NCBI GenBank assembly: GCA_949879765.1
Contig: CATLBQ010000008.1
Span: 1-58,147, forward strand
Reading direction: 5' to 3'
DNA: 58,147 nt
Source: an uncultured Bacilli bacterium
GTDB taxonomy: Bacteria; Bacillota_I; Bacilli_A; ML615J-28; CAG-313
Under the pieces are notes generated by a model that was not told where the DNA came from, made no database searches, and saw nothing but the letters and a program-made list of their open reading frames with translations. Position numbers and translations under genes: made by a program. This document shows, piece after piece, positions 51,392 through 58,147 of the stretch. How positions within the stretch are numbered: position 1 is the first letter of the stretch; each line of letters starts with the position of its first letter.

Positions 51392-51722
51392 AATATCCTT
51401 CCTCCATATGAATCAATTTATCAATTATCGCTTTCGCCTCTTGCCATTCTTTTTTCATTTCCAATAACGCTTGCCTGCCTTTTTTAGTAATCGTATAGTA
51501 ACGCCTTCTTGCCCCACTATCACCATCACCCCAATAAGATGTGATATACTCTACATCTTCTAATCTTCGAAATGCCGTATATAGTGTAGCATCTTTTAAA
51601 ATGTACCCTGTTCGTTCTTGAATAGACTTATTGATTTGATATCCATAACTATCTTGTTCTTCTAAATGAGCCAGTATAATAGTATCTGTATGTCCTCTAA
51701 TCATATCCGATGTAATGGTCAT
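51384..51722 (-). CDS. PadR-family transcriptional regulator
   Basis: A 112-residue winged-helix regulator: HTDTIILAHLEEQDSYGYQI, then LKDATLYTAFRRLEDVEYIT and RRRYYTITKKGRQAL are typical PadR strips. It has the short form with a single C-terminal dimer helix (subfamily 2). It is first in the operon and its promoter overlaps an inverted repeat, so it most likely represses itself and the two membrane proteins. Confidence 0.92.
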   Translation of the reverse strand: MTITSDMIRGHTDTIILAHLEEQDSYGYQINKSIQERTGYILKDATLYTAFRRLEDVEYITSYWGDGDSGARRRYYTITKKGRQALLEMKKEWQEAKAIIDKLIHMEEGYYE

Positions 51723-51748
51723 GATGGATTCCTCCTTTCATCTCTTAT

Positions 51749-51784
51749 ATTATATTCAAATATACCTCGCCTGTCAAGGTATAT
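51749..51784 (-). promoter_or_regulatory. Consensus promoter with PadR-type operator
   Basis: TTGACA (51772-51777) and TATAAT (51749-51754) with a 17-base spacer, a perfect sigma-A promoter. ATATACCT and its complement AGGTATAT (51760-51767 and 51777-51784) form an 8-bp inverted repeat with 9 bases between, centred on the -35 element; this is a likely PadR binding site. Confidence 0.8.
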
Positions 51785-51847
51785 ACACATTATGATATAT
51801 ATTATATGAATAAAATCGCAATTGATTCCAACGGGTTCAAACAAAAA

Positions 51848-51870
51848 CACTAGATGCATTTCATCTAGTG
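51848..51870 (-). terminator. Terminator after the DNA glycosylase gene
   Basis: A 9-bp perfect stem (51862-51870 with 51848-51856) followed on the minus strand by TTTTTG. It overlaps the last codons of the glycosylase gene. Confidence 0.75.
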
Positions 51871-52388
51871 CTTTCATTTAGGCCTATTCTATTAGGCTGA
51901 ATCTTTTCTTGCCAAATCAGAGACAATTTTTCCAAAGAATACGCGGCATTAGCAGGACTTGTAGAAGGAAGAACAATGGCCTGTCTATGCGTAACTGGAA
52001 AAATATACTTTTGATATAATTTGTAAGCGGTATTTCCGTTGACATAAATTTCCTGAATCGGAGCATGTTCCAAAATATACTGGATGTTATTCGGCACCAC
52101 ATTTCTAATAGAACCATCTGATGATCCCACAATATCGCAACTTTCAATGACATCCCATAACGCAATATGATGTCGAATCAAGAAGGTTTTCTTTTCGATA
52201 ATTGTGCAAGGAACATCATCCTTGAAAATCGTTGATAGGACCTTCCAAAATCGATTTTGTGGATGTCCATAGAAAAAGCCCATTTCTCTTGATTTCACAG
52301 ATGGAAAAGACCCCAAGATTAAAATGCTCGAATCATCATCTAAAACAGGTTCAATTGGATGACTCTGACGTAAATACACTTCCTTCAT
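51861..52388 (-). CDS. DNA-deoxyinosine glycosylase (MUG/UDG-superfamily)
   Basis: A 175-residue uracil-glycosylase-fold protein. Conserved parts are ILGSFPSVKSREMGFFYGHP, NRFWKVLS near residue 50, IALWDVIESCDIVGSSDGSI in the middle, and LPSTSPANA near the C-terminus. These match the family named DNA-deoxyinosine glycosylase, which removes hypoxanthine or uracil. It lies 45 bases after an SDR gene on the same strand. The precise substrate preference cannot be read from sequence. Confidence 0.82.
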   Translation of the reverse strand: MKEVYLRQSHPIEPVLDDDSSILILGSFPSVKSREMGFFYGHPQNRFWKVLSTIFKDDVPCTIIEKKTFLIRHHIALWDVIESCDIVGSSDGSIRNVVPNNIQYILEHAPIQEIYVNGNTAYKLYQKYIFPVTHRQAIVLPSTSPANAAYSLEKLSLIWQEKIQPNRIGLNESTR

Positions 52389-52433
52389 ATATCATTTGTT
52401 CCTTCTTTTTACATTCTTCGTTTACATCACACT

Positions 52434-53078
52434 TTACCAAATAAAGTTAAATTGAGCAGCCTCACCATTATCAATCAAGATATCTTGAGCTGTCATCGAT
52501 TGATTGATAACCGTTACAAAATATGCCCACTGTGCAATTTCACTTGCCTTTGCCCATCTTTTCAGTAATGTCTCATCTAGTACTTGTCGATACAAATCTG
52601 GACTATTTAAGATATGAGCATTTAAATCTGTAATCACTCCACCAGGTGAAAGACTATTTGCGGTGGCGGAAAAAGGAGCAAGACGAATCGCCACATTTTT
52701 CATATAGGCGACCATTCCCCCTTTACTTGCTACATATTCTGGGAATTCAGCACCCGTTTGAGCACTCGCAGAAGCAATGAACAAAACACTTTTAATCTTG
52801 GACTGAAAAGCATATTGTTCGGTGATTCGTATGGTTCCCTTCAAATTGATATCAATATCATTTTCGTTTTGTACCCCCGCATTATTAATCAAAATTTCAC
52901 AATCCATAATTTCAGGAAGTGCACCTTGATAAATGTCAGTTTGAATGTGTTGATAATTGCTATTTTCTATTGATGATGTTTCTTTATCCATCCCAATCAC
53001 CGTATGCCCTTTTTCTAAAAACAATTGCGCAATTTCACGTCCAATTCCTTTTGCAGAACCTGTTACAATCACCTTCAT
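52434..53078 (-). CDS. Short-chain dehydrogenase/reductase
   Basis: A 214-residue classical SDR. The NAD(P)-binding TGSAKGIG is at residues 7-14, NNAG in ILINNAGVQNE, the catalytic Ser in IASASAQTG and Tyr-x-x-x-Lys in YVASKGGM, then LSPGGVITDL. All catalytic residues are present, so it should be an active oxidoreductase. It starts one base after the queuosine-precursor transporter and so lies in a preQ1-controlled transcript. Its substrate is unknown. Confidence 0.85.
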   Translation of the reverse strand: MKVIVTGSAKGIGREIAQLFLEKGHTVIGMDKETSSIENSNYQHIQTDIYQGALPEIMDCEILINNAGVQNENDIDINLKGTIRITEQYAFQSKIKSVLFIASASAQTGAEFPEYVASKGGMVAYMKNVAIRLAPFSATANSLSPGGVITDLNAHILNSPDLYRQVLDETLLKRWAKASEIAQWAYFVTVINQSMTAQDILIDNGEAAQFNFIW

Positions 53079-53079
53079 A

Positions 53080-53823
53080 TTAATGTTTTTTTCCTTTCAA
53101 ATATTCAAAATACGAATTCCCAACACAATTTTTTCTCCAATCTTTACATACTACATAACCAAAAGGTGAGAAAACCATTTCACAAATCAGTTCTACAATC
53201 ATTCCTGTTAGTGCACATGTCAAACATTGAATAAGAGTCCATCCAAAAAAGAAATGACTCACCAATAGGGCAAAAATTAAATTATCAACAAATTGGCCTA
53301 GTGCTGTTGATAAATAGCTTCTCCACGCAAACGCTCCAAAGCTATCATTTTTAAAAATCTTACCTAATGCCCAATTTGAAAAATTATTAACAAAGGCGGA
53401 ACCTAAAAAGGCAATAGAACTACCGAGCAAGACATACCAAATACCACCAAATGTATGGTTAAGTGCTGCATTAATGATGTTTTCGCTTCCTTCAACATAA
53501 GATTCTCCCCAAACACCAGGAATTAAACTTGCTAAAAAGAAAAGTAAACAAAAAAACAAATTTATTATTGCCACTAAAATTGAAATTTGTGTTGATGCTT
53601 TTGGACCAAAATGCTTGGTAATCATATCCATTGTTAAAAAAGCGAGCCATGAAAAAATAATCCCACAATCAAGTGCCAACCAATCTACTGGTAAATTGAT
53701 GCTCTTATTGGCTAATAAGTTCATTGCAATGACTGAAAGCACAAATAAAGCAAGCACAAGCGAAGGAATACTTCGTAGTAGGATTTTAAGTTCAGAAACT
53801 TCTTGTTTTAATTTTTTTATCAT
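53080..53823 (-). CDS. Queuosine precursor transporter (VUT/YhhQ family)
   Basis: A 247-residue membrane protein with about six helices. Conserved pieces of the VUT family are MDMITKHFGPKAST, GSSIAFLGSAFVNNFSNWAL and RSYLSTALGQFVDNLIFALL. YhhQ-type members import preQ0 or preQ1. The family call is strengthened by a preQ1-I riboswitch directly before the start that masks its ribosome binding site, so expression should fall when preQ1 is plentiful. An SDR gene follows after 1 base. Confidence 0.9.
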   Translation of the reverse strand: MIKKLKQEVSELKILLRSIPSLVLALFVLSVIAMNLLANKSINLPVDWLALDCGIIFSWLAFLTMDMITKHFGPKASTQISILVAIINLFFCLLFFLASLIPGVWGESYVEGSENIINAALNHTFGGIWYVLLGSSIAFLGSAFVNNFSNWALGKIFKNDSFGAFAWRSYLSTALGQFVDNLIFALLVSHFFFGWTLIQCLTCALTGMIVELICEMVFSPFGYVVCKDWRKNCVGNSYFEYLKGKKH

Positions 53824-53831
53824 TTTATCTT

Positions 53832-53877
53832 CTCCTTGTTTTTTATTTTAAAAGATGGTTTGGCAAGGAACATCTTT
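53832..53877 (-). promoter_or_regulatory. preQ1-I riboswitch
   Basis: On the minus strand AAAGATG (53871-53877) pairs with CATCTTT (53851-53857) to form P1. The 13-base loop starts with TTC and holds CCTTG, which can pair with CAAGG (53834-53838) after an A-rich tail containing TAAAAAAC. This H-type pseudoknot, the TTC entry and the A-rich tail match preQ1 class I aptamers. CAAGG is part of the Shine-Dalgarno AAGGAG, so ligand binding would switch translation off. Confidence 0.88.
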
Positions 53878-53884
53878 CTTTATA

Positions 53885-53912
53885 ATTATACACTTTTTCA
53901 CCATTTTTTCAA
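53885..53912 (-). promoter_or_regulatory. Promoter of the riboswitch operon
   Basis: TTGAAA (53907-53912), a 16-base spacer and TATAAT (53885-53890), reading into the riboswitch. Confidence 0.65.
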
Positions 53913-54034
53913 CTATTATGACTCTATCGTATGATTTCAATTGGAACATTTCCTTCACATATTAAAAAATACTATGTATTTGCATTTTTTTTAATTAAAG
54001 CACAAAATATAATAATAAGATAAGGAGACTTGTA

Positions 54035-55030
54035 ATGAAAATATTGTTTTATGGAACTAAAAATTATGATAAGGAATCATTCGATCAACAATTAAAACAT
54101 TTTCCCAACATTGAAATAGATTATGTGGAAGCAGAATTAGATACTTATACTGTTTACTTAGCTCATCGTTTTGATGGGATATGTGTATTTGTCAATTGTA
54201 ATATTACAAAAGAAATTATCGAAACGCTTGGCAACTTACATGTCAAACTCATTCTGTTAAGGTGTGCTGGATTCAATAATGTAGATTTAAATGCATGTAA
54301 GAAGCACCAAATTACAGTTATGCGTGTTCCCAATTATTCTCCTGAAGCGGTTGCAGAAATGGCAATGGCACTAGCTTTATCAGTTAATAGAAAACTACAT
54401 AAAGCCTATATTAAAGTAAGAGAAAACAATTTTGCATTAAGTGGATTAACCGGAATCACACTATTTCAAAAAACAGCTGGAATTATTGGAACTGGAAAAA
54501 TAGGTCAAGCAATGGCTAAAATTTGCCACGGTTTTGGAATGAAGGTTATCGCCTATGACAAATATCCCTCTAACCATCTTCCTTTTATTGAATACGTTTC
54601 TCTACATGAACTTTTGCAGCGGGCTGATTTAATATCACTCCATTGCCCTTTAAATAATGAAACTCATCATATGATCAATAAAAATACAATTTTTCAGATG
54701 AAAGAGGGCGTAATTTTGGTCAATACTTCTCGTGGTGGATTAATCAAAACAGAAGATTTAATCAAAGGAATCCGTGATCATAAATTTTTTGGCGTAGCAC
54801 TCGATGTATATGAGGAAGAAGGCGACTATGTGTTTGAGAATTTAGAAGATGATATTCTAGAGCATTCCACTACAGCTAGGCTTCTCTCTTTTCCCAATGT
54901 AATTGTGACCTCTCATCAAGGCTTTTTGACAAAAGAGGCTTTAGAAGCTATTAGTAGGATAACATTAGAGAATGCACTTAGTTTTGAAAAGCAACAATTA
55001 ATAGATGAGAATATCGTAAAATTGCCCTAA
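54035..55030 (+). CDS. ldhA: D-2-hydroxyacid dehydrogenase (D-lactate dehydrogenase type)
   Basis: A 331-residue NAD-dependent enzyme. Rossmann motif GTGKIG at about residues 152-157 (AGIIGTGKIGQAMAK), catalytic Arg in NTSRGGL, Glu in ALDVYEEEGDY and His in TSHQGFL. The stretch DVYEEEGDYVFENLEDDIL is typical of fermentative LdhA proteins, which turn pyruvate into D-lactate. AAGGAG lies 8 bases upstream. It is a single gene at the border of the low-GC accessory region. Confidence 0.9.
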   Translation: MKILFYGTKNYDKESFDQQLKHFPNIEIDYVEAELDTYTVYLAHRFDGICVFVNCNITKEIIETLGNLHVKLILLRCAGFNNVDLNACKKHQITVMRVPNYSPEAVAEMAMALALSVNRKLHKAYIKVRENNFALSGLTGITLFQKTAGIIGTGKIGQAMAKICHGFGMKVIAYDKYPSNHLPFIEYVSLHELLQRADLISLHCPLNNETHHMINKNTIFQMKEGVILVNTSRGGLIKTEDLIKGIRDHKFFGVALDVYEEEGDYVFENLEDDILEHSTTARLLSFPNVIVTSHQGFLTKEALEAISRITLENALSFEKQQLIDENIVKLP

Positions 55031-55684
55031 TTAAAAAAATGAGCCCTCTTATGAAGACAAAGAACGCGCTATTCTCTTTTTTTGAATTATAATATCCACC
55101 TCTAAATTAGGTAGTAGAAAAACTTACATCTTAGAGGTTTTTTATTTGAAATAAACTATAGATGACTGATTAAAAGCAATTCACTTATATGGAGAAAACT
55201 ATTCATATTGTTCAATCGCCAGCATATTTGATATCTTAAAGTTATCTATTAGGAGAGGAATATCTATATATAAACTAAATAGAATCAAAACTATTATCCA
55301 TAGAAAGCATAAAAATTTCACATTTGAACAAAAATTAAACACAATTGCTAGATTATATTATGTTGAATTTTTTGATTCAAATCTATCATCATCAGTTCTT
55401 AACAATTAGATAGTAAAAAATGTGAAAAGTGAAAGGTCAAAAAAACACCTATGAAAGAAAAAGAGAGACGAAATTATAATAATAGTTAAAACTGCACTGC
55501 AAGACAAAATCGCTGAGCTTTAAGCCAAAATACAGCAGTAAAAAATGGAAAATGATATACTATAAAACTAAATATCCTAGTTCAAACAAAAACGAAATAT
55601 AAAACAAAAATTTTTTAGAATGCTAAGAAAAAATGCATATCCTACTTTTTGTTAACTAGTGTCCAATATAAATTGTCATTTATA
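55031..55684. other. Low-GC stretch with no intact gene
   Basis: 654 bases between ldhA and the DUF6194-like remnant. Apart from the decayed transposase-like gene listed separately, I see no open frame with a ribosome binding site. Base composition is clearly poorer in GC than to the left, and stops occur in all frames. Confidence 0.6.
55170..55570 (+). pseudogene. Decayed transposase OrfA-like gene
   Basis: One frame (55170-55409, 79 codons) reads LKAIHLYGENYSYCSIASIF and later HKNFTFEQKLNTIARLYYVE, a helix-turn-helix transposase pattern, then stops. Further on, pieces TPMKEKERRNYNN and KTALQDKIAEL, then AKIQQ, resemble the basic and leucine-zipper end of IS3-type OrfA but are broken by three stop codons and a frame change. 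No OrfB, terminal repeats or target duplication is seen. Confidence 0.5.
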
Positions 55685-56131
55685 TTATTTTCTTTTAGTA
55701 TATTTTTCCTTTGCATATACATAAGCTTCTTGAATAAGTGATTTTAACTTTTTAAAAATACTATCAGTTGGACTAAGCACACAGATCCAACTCATCCAAG
55801 CATAAACTGGATGTGGTAAAATTTTATCGATTTGCGTAAAATCATATGGCATATCTGTAATTCCTCCTTTTGATGAACGCAAAGGAATATAACCAAACAT
55901 ATTTATAAAGGTATTTTTGTGAACACTTATATTAATGCACTAAATATTCTTTCTGTTCAAATCTGAACTTTTATCGTTTTCACCACCTTTTTCCTTTATG
56001 GTCAAAACAGAAATTCCTCGTTTGAGTTCATTATTCGAATTATAAAAAATTCCTTTTTCTCCCCAACGCTCTACTAAAATAGTATTTTTTAAATTGTCAA
56101 GACAATATTTTAGTATTTCTTCAGTTTTCAT
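55685..56131 (-). pseudogene. DUF6194-like gene interrupted by one in-frame stop
   Basis: From 56131 the frame encodes a 63-residue N-terminal part (TILVERWGEKGIFYNSNNEL, LTIKEKGGENDKSSDLNRKN) and ends at TAG (55940-55942). The same frame reads on through HKNTFINMFGYIPLRSSKGG and DFTQIDKILPHPVYAWMSWI to 55685. Together about 148 codons form one DUF6194-type protein, as I recall the family. Only one codon separates the halves, so the loss is recent, or the stop is a sequencing error. Confidence 0.65.
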
Positions 56132-56268
56132 ATTTAATTACCTATCCTTATGGTTTCCTATATAATTATTTCAGATTTATTTTAAAAAACTTTTCTTAAA
56201 TTATTCATTGTATTATACACTGTTTTCCTCAAACAGTCTTGTTAATAGCATAAAAAACCAATCACTCA

Positions 56269-56450
56269 CTATTTGCTAGCAGTTGGATTTACAATATTTA
56301 TTTTAATACCATTTTTAAATTTAAAGGCTCTTGATTTACCTTTTTGAATTGTGGCACTTTCTAATAAAATATTCAAAAATTTGCGCATCACCCTCTGTTG
56401 GATCACATAATTCATTGTTAAACACATCACTATCATTAGTTAATCACTCG
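56269..56450 (-). pseudogene. Decayed gene fragment, unidentified
   Basis: Two overlapping minus-strand frames make sense together: LTNDSDVFNNELCDPTEGDA followed by QIFEYFIRKCH, then after a frameshift IQKGKSRAFKFKNGIKINIV and NPTASK to a stop at 56269. A TGA stands in front of the first piece where a Trp codon is plausible. I do not recognise the family. Confidence 0.4.
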
Positions 56451-56531
56451 AAAATTATTTTCATTATATTTTTTAATCCTTTCCATAATTTTTTTGAGGT
56501 TCTTTTAATGTTTTAGTGGAGGATCTGAAAA

Positions 56532-56566
56532 ACAAAAAAAGAACCAAATTATACTAATCTGGTTCT
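56532..56566 (-). terminator. Terminator after the HEPN operon
   Basis: A 7-bp stem (56560-56566 with 56540-56546) extended by an inner ATTA/TAAT pair, followed on the minus strand by TTTTTTTG. Confidence 0.8.
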
Positions 56567-56601
56567 AATTTTTAAATTTATGTGTAAAGCATACAAAATG
56601 A

Positions 56602-57078
56602 CTATTTAATCCTATTAAAAATAGAGGGACGATATGCATAATTCTTTTCGCCATTCAACTCATCTAAAATATTAGCTAACGCATCATAAACTTCACAAAT
56701 TAAAAAATAAGTCATATTGAATTCTTCTTGTGTTTCGCTTAAGTCAACAAAAATTTTACTATCTTCTAAAAAACATAAATGCGTTAATTTATTTCGAATA
56801 TCGATAACTTCTTGAATCTTTTTATATTGTATTTTAGTGATTTTTTTTGAATCTAATAATTTCTGATTCATCAAACCTAGAGTATTATATTTTTTACTTT
56901 CATCACCTATATCAAGTTTCATTATAAGCTTTCTACATAACTGTTCCCACTCTTGACATATCATCATTATTTTACCATATGCCATAAAAATATCATCATT
57001 ATTCTTTAAACAAAATTTTGGATTATAATAATCTGTTTTTTCAAACTTGCTTTGAATTAATTTAAAACTTATATTCAT
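56602..57078 (-). CDS. Small helical protein with HEPN-type R-x4-H motif (B)
   Basis: A 158-residue, mostly helical protein that I cannot assign to a named family. Residues 95-100 read RNKLTH in VIDIRNKLTHLCFLED, fitting the R-x4-6-H signature of HEPN ribonuclease domains with the usual polar residue after Arg. A long helix before it (QEWEQLCRKLIMKLDIG) fits the HEPN bundle. It is preceded by 108 bases holding a strong hairpin, and closed by a terminator. The place next to a second HEPN-like gene suggests a toxin or defence function (inference). Confidence 0.55.
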   Translation of the reverse strand: MNISFKLIQSKFEKTDYYNPKFCLKNNDDIFMAYGKIMMICQEWEQLCRKLIMKLDIGDESKKYNTLGLMNQKLLDSKKITKIQYKKIQEVIDIRNKLTHLCFLEDSKIFVDLSETQEEFNMTYFLICEVYDALANILDELNGEKNYAYRPSIFNRIK

Positions 57079-57116
57079 AATTTTTCCTAGATTCTAAATC
57101 GATTAGATACAATTTA

Positions 57117-57142
57117 AATATTAGAAAATTTTTTCTAATATT
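57117..57142 (-). other. Hairpin between the two HEPN-like genes
   Basis: AATATTAGAAA and TTTCTAATATT pair across a T-rich loop. It has no T run after it on the minus strand, so it may be a processing or attenuation structure within the operon. Confidence 0.5.
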
Positions 57143-57186
57143 ATCTTCTTTTTTATCAAGTACTATCCACATATTTGACAATAGTG

Positions 57187-57762
57187 CTACGTGATGTCTT
57201 TTAAATATATTTTAATATTTTCTGATATATTTAATTCTTTAACACAATTATTAATATCTTTAATGAAACCATTTTGATAATTTTTTGGCAATATATTTTT
57301 AAAATATATTAACGCTTGTTTTAAGTTTAAGCCATCTAAATTAAAATCTAGTATGATCTTATTATGGGATACTCTATTTCTTAAACTATTTATGGCCTTT
57401 TTTCCCTTTTTTAAACTATCAAAATCGATGTCTGTATTTAATAATTTCTCTTTCTTTAAAACCTCTTCTATTACTTCTTTTAAATAAGATTTTTTCAACT
57501 TATTGTAATCAACTTTGTCTATGTTCCAAATGAGTGCTCTTAAATAATCTTCATAAAATGATAAATATTTAAAAATATTTATCAATAATCTTTTGTCATA
57601 TCTTACTAAATCATCTAAAGATTTCCAAGTTATTTCTATATTATTATTATCAAGTATATCCGCAAATTGCTCATACTTAGCTACTCCTTTTAAATTCAAC
57701 CACTTATCTGCTTCTTCCTTATTTGCATCATAGTCAGCGATTCTATCTTTTAATTCCGCCAT
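57187..57762 (-). CDS. Abi-like protein with HEPN-type R-x4-H motif (A)
   Basis: A 191-residue helical protein. RYDKRLLINIFKYLSFYEDY with LRALI (residues 54-77) resembles the core of Abi_2/AbiD-F proteins (hydrophobic helix with E-x-x-LR), and residues 128-133 read RNRVSH in SLRNRVSHNKIIL, the R-x4-H HEPN motif. Abi_2 proteins act in phage abortive infection. It overlaps the end of the upstream gene by 20 bases, so the two are coupled. Its composition is lower in GC than genes to the left. Confidence 0.6.
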   Translation of the reverse strand: MAELKDRIADYDANKEEADKWLNLKGVAKYEQFADILDNNNIEITWKSLDDLVRYDKRLLINIFKYLSFYEDYLRALIWNIDKVDYNKLKKSYLKEVIEEVLKKEKLLNTDIDFDSLKKGKKAINSLRNRVSHNKIILDFNLDGLNLKQALIYFKNILPKNYQNGFIKDINNCVKELNISENIKIYLKDIT

Positions 57763-58147
57763 ATTTATTTACCTCTCTTACAAATACTTGCGCAGATGAT
57801 ATTTTGGTTTCATCATTTTCATTTTTACTTTTTTCCCTACATTTTGCAGGAATAATATAATTTTCAATTAAATCTCGTCTTTCATTAGGTAATAATCTCT
57901 TAAATTTTATATATGCATCATTCAATTTTGATAATTTGTTCCAAGTGAATTCATTTATACTTGGAGTTTCTATTTTATTATTTCTTCTTATAATTTGATT
58001 GTTTTCAGGAAATAATTTAATAATTACAAAATCAATATGAAAATGATGTTCTTCTTTATTTATTAAAGTAATTGCTGTTGTTGAGTTTTCAATTTTTTCA
58101 TTTTTTGAAATATGTTTATTAAAAGCACCAATAAAATCCTGTTTTAT
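57743..58147 (-). CDS. Unidentified protein, 5' end outside the window
   Basis: A frame open from the window edge down to 57743 gives the last 134 residues. It includes FHIDFVIIKLFPENNQIIRR, EFTWNKLSKLNDAYIKFKRL and IPAKCREKSKNEND. A hydrophobic strand with a central Asp (HIDFVII) is compatible with a nucleotidyltransferase core, but the catalytic GSxxRG part would lie outside, so this is only a guess. It ends inside the start of HEPN-like gene A (20-base overlap) and must be part of the same operon. Confidence 0.55.
   Translation of the reverse strand: MKQDFIGAFNKHISKNEKIENSTTAITLINKEEHHFHIDFVIIKLFPENNQIIRRNNKIETPSINEFTWNKLSKLNDAYIKFKRLLPNERRDLIENYIIPAKCREKSKNENDETKISSAQVFVREVNKYGGIKR

Larger units (their letters stand above)
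56132..56601. other. Intergenic stretch with a decayed fragment and a terminator
   Basis: 470 bases without an intact gene. A frame on the plus strand at 56331-56516 has no ribosome binding site and is probably spurious. The supported contents are the decayed minus-strand fragment and the terminator listed next. Confidence 0.55.

Noticed and set aside
56331-56516. 61-residue plus-strand frame
   Set aside because: No ribosome binding site, low-complexity hydrophobic sequence and overlap with a more sensible decayed minus-strand frame.
57743-58147. Firm call of a CD-NTase or MNT nucleotidyltransferase
   Set aside because: Only one Asp-containing strand is visible; the catalytic GS motif would lie outside the window, so the family cannot be claimed.

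Overview
The window is a low-GC Firmicutes chromosome segment, and its gene set fits a spore-forming member of the Erysipelotrichia (Coprobacillaceae/Erysipelotrichaceae type). This rests on AT-rich codon use, strong AGGAGG-type ribosome binding sites, a dacF-spoIIAA-spoIIAB-sigF-spoVA block, the phoH-ybeY-cdd-era-yqzL-recO block known from Bacillus, RNase J, luxS, a formate/nitrite channel and a D-lactate dehydrogenase. The genus call is inference only.

Layout. 0.1-9.8 kb: gltX read into a tRNA-Glu(CUC), a heterodimeric BmrCD-like ABC exporter, dUTPase, divergent rarA, a FtsK/SpoIIIE-like membrane protein that has lost its ATPase motifs, and a short L33 gene. 9.9-12.3 kb: copper chaperone and copper ATPase. 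12.4-19.1 kb: one long minus-strand run phoH-ybeY-cdd-era-yqzL-recO-luxS-cyclophilin lipoprotein-formate/nitrite channel-iron alcohol dehydrogenase. 19.2-20.6 kb: a plus-strand MerR-like regulator plus bactofilin pair behind a consensus promoter with an inverted-repeat operator. 20.6-22.9 kb: an unknown gene with an occluded ribosome binding site, and RNase J. 23.0-28.9 kb: sporulation genes, with a good sigma-G-type promoter before spoVAC and an unusually short SigF. 29.0-33.0 kb: an IscB-N-terminus-like small protein, a lipid kinase, asnA and a cation-efflux protein. 33.0-42.8 kb: a 13-gene minus-strand run holding two G3E (CobW-type) GTPases, DUF2225, DUF523, a metallo-hydrolase, TPR protein, small membrane protein, radical SAM protein, LytTR/DUF3021 regulator pair, pullulanase and a flavin reductase-like protein. 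42.9-49.6 kb: MscS, cardiolipin synthase, a calcium-type P-ATPase, a sigma-70 factor and ung. 49.7-51.8 kb: a self-regulated PadR/HAAS/DUF4097 operon. 51.9-53.9 kb: a preQ1-I riboswitch in front of a queuosine-precursor transporter, an SDR reductase and a DNA glycosylase. 54.0 kb: D-lactate dehydrogenase.

From about 55.0 kb to the end the character changes: lower GC, a decayed transposase-like gene, a DUF6194-like gene split by one stop codon, another decayed fragment, and then a tight minus-strand operon of two small proteins that each carry an R-x4-H HEPN-type motif behind a truncated unidentified gene. This is the most plausible place for an undescribed (defence or toxin-antitoxin type) system, but the operon runs off the window edge.

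Genes that appear to work together: gltX with its tRNA; the two halves of the ABC exporter; copA/copZ; SpoIIAA/AB/SigF feeding SigG-type expression of spoVA; the riboswitch with its transporter; and the metal-linked G3E GTPases. Functional statements for unnamed families are inference from motif and context, with no database search behind them.
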